Of a stretch of 64,000 bases of DNA, positions 61,308 through 64,000 are shown in pieces; positions within the stretch are counted from its first letter, which is position 1; every line of letters starts with the position of its first letter. The stretch is from positions 310,001 through 374,000 of the forward strand of contig NZ_PVNS01000001.1 of assembly GCF_002993335.1 (NCBI RefSeq), read 5' to 3'. The notes beneath the pieces are model-generated. The model was not told the DNA's origin. It did no database searches and was given only the letters and a program-made list of their open reading frames with translations. A program made the translations under genes and the position numbers. The DNA comes from Alkalicoccus urumqiensis. Its GTDB lineage: Bacteria; Bacillota; Bacilli; Bacillales; Salisediminibacteriaceae.

Positions 61308-62426
61308 TTACTCTCCGCCGGTCACTGATTCGATTTCTTCATAAAGCATGTCGAGCAGTTCCTGCTGGCGGTCGTTGGATACTTCCTCCTGATGAAACTC
61401 GCGCGACATTTCGCGGAACGTATCCAGCTCTTCATCGGTCAGCTCGTAGTACTCTGCATCCGATTCATCGATCGCTGTCCGGTACTCATCTTCGGTTTCT
61501 GCCAGGTTGGTCCGGGCCGCCTCCACGCCTTCTGCCTCGGCATCGCTGATGAGCTGCTGTACGTTTTCATCAAGCCCTTCAAACCAGCCCTGGTTGGCCA
61601 TGAGCAGGTAGGTCATTGTGCCGTGGTAACTTTCAATGACGTAATCCTGGACGGTGTGGTAATCATTTAAATAAATCGTCTGAAGCGGATTTTCCTGCCC
61701 GTCAACAACGCCCTGCTGGAGCGCGTTAAATACTTCTGCATACGCGACCGGCTCCGCATTTCCTCCCCAGTATTCATACTGGTTGATCAATGTCGGTGCT
61801 TCCATCGTACGCATCGTCAGCCCTTCAAAGTCAGACGGTTCATGGATTTCCTGGCCGTTGGTCGTAAAGAGCTTAAATCCGCCCGGCCAGTAGCCGAGTC
61901 CGGAGAAACCGCCGTCCTCAAGCTCGGTGAGCAGTTCTTCCCCGACTTCCGAATCCTGTACTTCATATTTCTGGTCGATGTCTTCCGGCCAGAGGTATGG
62001 GAAATCCACCAGTTTCACGTTTTCGACAAACGGAGAAACAACCGCCGATGGCTGCATCGTAATGTCGATTTCACCGATCTGTGTACTCTCCACCTGCTCC
62101 CGGAGGCTTCCCATCTGGGAGTCCGGGTACAAGTCGACCGTGACAGATCCGCCGGACTCTCCTTCAATATACTCCTGGAATGCAAGTGCCCCGGCATGCT
62201 CCGGGCTGTCCTCCGGCTGGTTATGGCTGAAGGTTATTTCAAGCTCCGGATAATCGCCGCCGGCTTCCGCGTTTCCGCCGTTGTTCTCATTGGATGTATC
62301 CGCATTTTCCGATCCGCTGTTGTTTCCTGTATCCGCTGCATCCGTGTTCTCCTCTGAGTTTCCTCCGCAGGCTGCCAGTGTCAGCAGCACAGCTGTCGAC
62401 AGCCCTGCCCATTTGATCGATTTCAC
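61308..62426 (-). CDS. TRAP transporter solute-binding lipoprotein (DctP)
   Basis: 372 residues from GTG 62426 behind AAGGGGGAATATC. The signal peptide ends in the lipobox LAAC (Cys near residue 20), followed by an Asn/Glu-rich linker. DctP-family blocks are LEITFSHNQPEDSPEHAGALAFQEYIEG, the carboxylate-binding Arg in FEGLTMRTMEAP, PVAYAEVFNALQQGVVDGQENPLQTIY and the helical C-terminus. It is highly acidic. The Arg-containing motif implies an organic-acid ligand. It is the first gene of the TRAP operon and lies next to a PucR regulator. Confidence 0.93.
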   Translation of the reverse strand: MKSIKWAGLSTAVLLTLAACGGNSEENTDAADTGNNSGSENADTSNENNGGNAEAGGDYPELEITFSHNQPEDSPEHAGALAFQEYIEGESGGSVTVDLYPDSQMGSLREQVESTQIGEIDITMQPSAVVSPFVENVKLVDFPYLWPEDIDQKYEVQDSEVGEELLTELEDGGFSGLGYWPGGFKLFTTNGQEIHEPSDFEGLTMRTMEAPTLINQYEYWGGNAEPVAYAEVFNALQQGVVDGQENPLQTIYLNDYHTVQDYVIESYHGTMTYLLMANQGWFEGLDENVQQLISDAEAEGVEAARTNLAETEDEYRTAIDESDAEYYELTDEELDTFREMSREFHQEEVSNDRQQELLDMLYEEIESVTGGE

Positions 62427-62521
62427 TTGATATTCCCCCTTCAAATTTAACTATCCATAACTCCGGGGCCGTCCCCATCAGTTATACAACTAATCTTACA
62501 ATTTTGACTTTTCCCTGTCTT

Positions 62522-62644
62522 TGTCTATATCGACAGGATGAACGGCTCTTTTTTGTCTGTTTAACCAAAACAGATGAAAATAAAAGCGCTTTATCGACAT
62601 AATACGACATATAGAGGCCTTTTTATCCGCGGATTTTTCGACAG
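62522..62644. promoter_or_regulatory. Candidate control region of the TRAP operon
   Basis: A TGTCTATATCGACA near-palindrome (62522-62535) lies within CCTGTC...GACAGG. Further CGACA motifs occur at 62595, 62605 and 62639 (CGACAG). CGACAG also appears 82 bp upstream of the M20 gene (57568). An AAAAGCGCTTTA cre-like core lies at 62582-62593. These could be sites for the PucR protein and CcpA, but the spacing is irregular and chance cannot be excluded. Confidence 0.35.
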
Positions 62645-62873
62645 ACAGCCGAAACTTGGTTTCTATTGGAGGTTTCCTGACAGAGGATTTTTCGGGAAGG
62701 AGAAGAAGTGTGTGGAAAGTGCCGGCTTTTGTTATGCGGCGCCCGGTTTCTGCTGGGTACCTGTACGGCAGGGAATAACCGCAGGCGGGGCGCTGTTGAT
62801 GGATGAGGGGTTGGAGGGAAGTGAAGTTTTTCTGTTGCTGGCGGAGTATTTTTTCGGAACGGGGCAAAGCTCT
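62645..62873. other. Gene-free stretch before array D
   Basis: GC-rich sequence without coding signs. GGATGAGGGGTTGG (62801-62814) is the reverse complement of the trailing motif of arrays A and B, which shows that array D is inverted. Nothing else recognised. Confidence 0.5.
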
Positions 62874-63046
62874 GGTCCGATACCTGCGATTTCTGGTCCG
62901 ATACTCTGGAAATGGTGGTCCGCTGCGGGCTCATTTTGGTCCGATTCCGGCGGCCTGGTCCGGCAGAAGCCGGCCGCGTTCCGCTTTCCAGCAGTGCTGG
63001 TCCACCGGGCCCGTTTTTTGGTCCGAAAGCAGTCTATCGTGGTCCG
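62874..63046 (-). repeat. Array D: nine phased copies of CGGACCA (inverted orientation)
   Basis: On the plus strand GGTCCG begins at 62874, 62895, 62917, 62938, 62957, 62978 (GTTCCG), 62999 (GGTCCA), 63020 and 63041. The intervals are 21, 22, 21, 19, 21, 21, 21 and 21 bp. Read on the minus strand the order is five units, a 19-bp step and four units, followed by the CCAACCCCTCATCC flank, as in array A. Most copies read TTGGTCC or CTGGTCC on the plus strand. Intervening sequence is unrelated between units. Confidence 0.85.
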
Positions 63047-63071
63047 CATTTCAGCTCTCTACATAAAATAA

Positions 63072-63420
63072 ACCAGACAGAAACCACCTGGTCTTAAAAG
63101 AAAAGAGAGATCTATTGAAGAGGTTCCCGCTTCCTGCCTGCACCTGCAGCCGTCCAACGCTTTTATTACAAGAAGCACGGCTCCGCGCGGCCGCGCCGCA
63201 TGGCAGAAGATCGCTGCCCTGCGGCTCAAACCATAGGCCGGCTCCGCTCATGCTCTCCAGCCGCGCAAATACCGCCCGGCTAGAAGACAAGCCCACGGCA
63301 AGCTTCTGCCGGGTAGCGGAGAAGCTCTATCAACAGAAACAAACGGTACATGGAACAGAACGTCGAAATGCTATAACCCTTGTCATCCCTGCTCGAAAGA
63401 GGCTACGACTTTTATCCTTT
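63072..63420 (+). repeat. Mosaic intergenic repeat, copy 5
   Basis: It begins with an imperfect ACCAGAC/ACCTGGT hairpin and CTTAAAAGAAAAG, AGAGATCTATTGAAGAGG and TTCCTGCCTGCACCTGCAG. The core GGCTCCGCGCGGCCGCGCCG (63179) follows, then CGCCCGGCTAGAAGACAAGC, ACGGCAAGCTTCTGCCGG and ACAGAAACAAACGGTACATG. This is the most complete single copy in the window. No gene seen. Confidence 0.82.
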
Positions 63421-63430
63421 CTTGTACTTC

Positions 63431-63469
63431 AAAAAAGACTGCGGCGGTCTGTGGGAAGACCGGCCGCAG
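63431..63469 (-). terminator. Terminator of the EAL-domain gene
   Basis: CTGCGGC-GGTCT (63439-63450) pairs with AGACC-GGCCGCAG (63457-63469). On the minus strand the stem is followed by six T. It lies about 30 nt after the stop codon. Confidence 0.88.
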
Positions 63470-63500
63470 CCGTGTATCGTATACTATGCCCCTTTTCCGC

Positions 63501-64000
63501 TCACTGCGGCAGATACACATGACGGGGTGGTTCGTTTTTGTAGTCGAGCAGCTGCGGGAAGGACACGGGACGGGAAAAGTAAAATCCCTGCAGAACCCCG
63601 CAGCCCCGCTCCTGAAGCATCGTCCACTGTTCTTTCGTTTCGACTCCCTCTGCCACTACCTGCAGTGAAAACAGCGAAGCGATGGACAGAATGTGATCCA
63701 CCATGCGCCGGTGGGTTTCATCTTCATCCATTTTCCATATGAAGGACCGGTCGAGCTTCAGCGTGGTCAGCGGAAGTTCCTGCACGTAGGTCAGTGACGC
63801 GTGCCCGGTGCCGAAATCATCAAGTGCCACCGACACGCCGAGGTTCCGAAGCGCATATAGAAATTCCTGCAGCTTGGAGAAAGAGTCCTGGTACGTAAAC
63901 TCGGTCAGCTCAATTTCCAGAAGCGCCGGCTCCAGCTTCGTCCGCTCGAGCGCTTTTTCAATCGTAAACAACAGGTCATCGGCGTGCTGATGAAACGACG
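63501..64000 (-). CDS. EAL-domain cyclic-di-GMP phosphodiesterase, N-terminus cut by window edge
   Basis: The frame is open to base 64000, giving about 165 residues of the C-terminal EAL domain. Conserved parts are LEPALLEIELTEF, the loop-6 metal/dimer motif VALDDFGTGHASLTYVQELPLTTLKLDRSF, and VVAEGVETKEQWTMLQERGCGVLQGFYFSRPVSF. The EAL triplet itself and any sensor or GGDEF domain lie outside the window. The visible catalytic Glu of TEF, the DD pair and the EGVE Glu suggest an active phosphodiesterase hydrolysing c-di-GMP. Its genomic partners are unknown. Confidence 0.92.
   Translation of the reverse strand, partial: SFHQHADDLLFTIEKALERTKLEPALLEIELTEFTYQDSFSKLQEFLYALRNLGVSVALDDFGTGHASLTYVQELPLTTLKLDRSFIWKMDEDETHRRMVDHILSIASLFSLQVVAEGVETKEQWTMLQERGCGVLQGFYFSRPVSFPQLLDYKNEPPRHVYLPQ

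Overview
The window looks like chromosome of a Bacillaceae (Bacillota), probably a halo-alkaliphile. The support is GGAGG-type ribosome binding sites on nearly every gene, CcpA cre boxes, AraR-like and Rex-like operators, two sigma-B-type promoters, and very acidic (Asp/Glu-rich) extracellular lipoproteins. Base composition is GC-rich, except for an AT-rich sugar-transport block at about 29.5-33.5 kb. I saw no rRNA, tRNA, insertion-sequence transposase, phage gene or CRISPR-cas system.

Layout. (1) 1-8.1 kb, minus strand: a ten-gene catabolic operon headed by an extradiol ring-cleavage dioxygenase and a GntR/FadR regulator, followed by an alpha/beta hydrolase, flavin reductase, fumarylacetoacetase-type enzyme, 3-oxoacid CoA-transferase, enoyl-CoA hydratase, a P-loop ATPase and an amidohydrolase cut by the left edge. 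It suggests degradation of an unidentified aromatic compound. (2) 9.5-15.1 kb: a formate/molybdopterin module with FdhD (carrying an unusual C-terminal extension), an OFA-family transporter, a DUF2294/MpsC protein and an FdhF/YdeP-type oxidoreductase. Two related structured leader RNAs precede the transporter and the oxidoreductase. (3) 16.2-20.4 kb: NADH oxidase with a Rex-like site, a DUF1648 membrane protein, a PhnB-like protein and a sugar-nucleotide-type epimerase. (4) 21.6-37.4 kb: an L-arabinose and arabino-oligosaccharide regulon with GH43, GH51, an AraNPQ-type and a ChvE/GguAB-type ABC importer, and araD-araB-araA. AraR-like palindromes and cre boxes sit at both control regions. (5) 37.5-50.2 kb: mixed genes, including DUF2207, a secreted TIM-barrel glycosidase-like protein, a macro-domain protein, an EmrB-type exporter, an aminotransferase, an RsbR-like PAS-STAS protein and a BCCT transporter, the last two behind sigma-B-like promoters. 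(6) 51-62.4 kb, minus strand: CapA-like protein, nitroreductase, a cyclic-amidohydrolase, PyrD/PyrK-type dihydroorotate dehydrogenase, an M20 N-carbamoyl amidohydrolase, a PucR regulator and a TRAP transporter. Together they match the steps of orotate (or a related ureide) breakdown to an amino acid. (7) Right edge: an EAL c-di-GMP phosphodiesterase, truncated.

The most unusual content is intergenic. Four arrays (near 8.3, 15.2, 50.4 and 62.9 kb) each hold eight or nine copies of a short word at about 21-bp intervals. Each has a single 19-bp interval after the fifth unit, or after the fourth in the one array that lacks its first unit. The word is shared within an array but differs between arrays. 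Two arrays share a leader-like sequence and three share a conserved trailing sequence, and the array at 62.9 kb is inverted. The arrays are embedded in or next to a mosaic repeat family that recurs at least seven times, bounded in places by terminator-like hairpins. I do not recognise this system.
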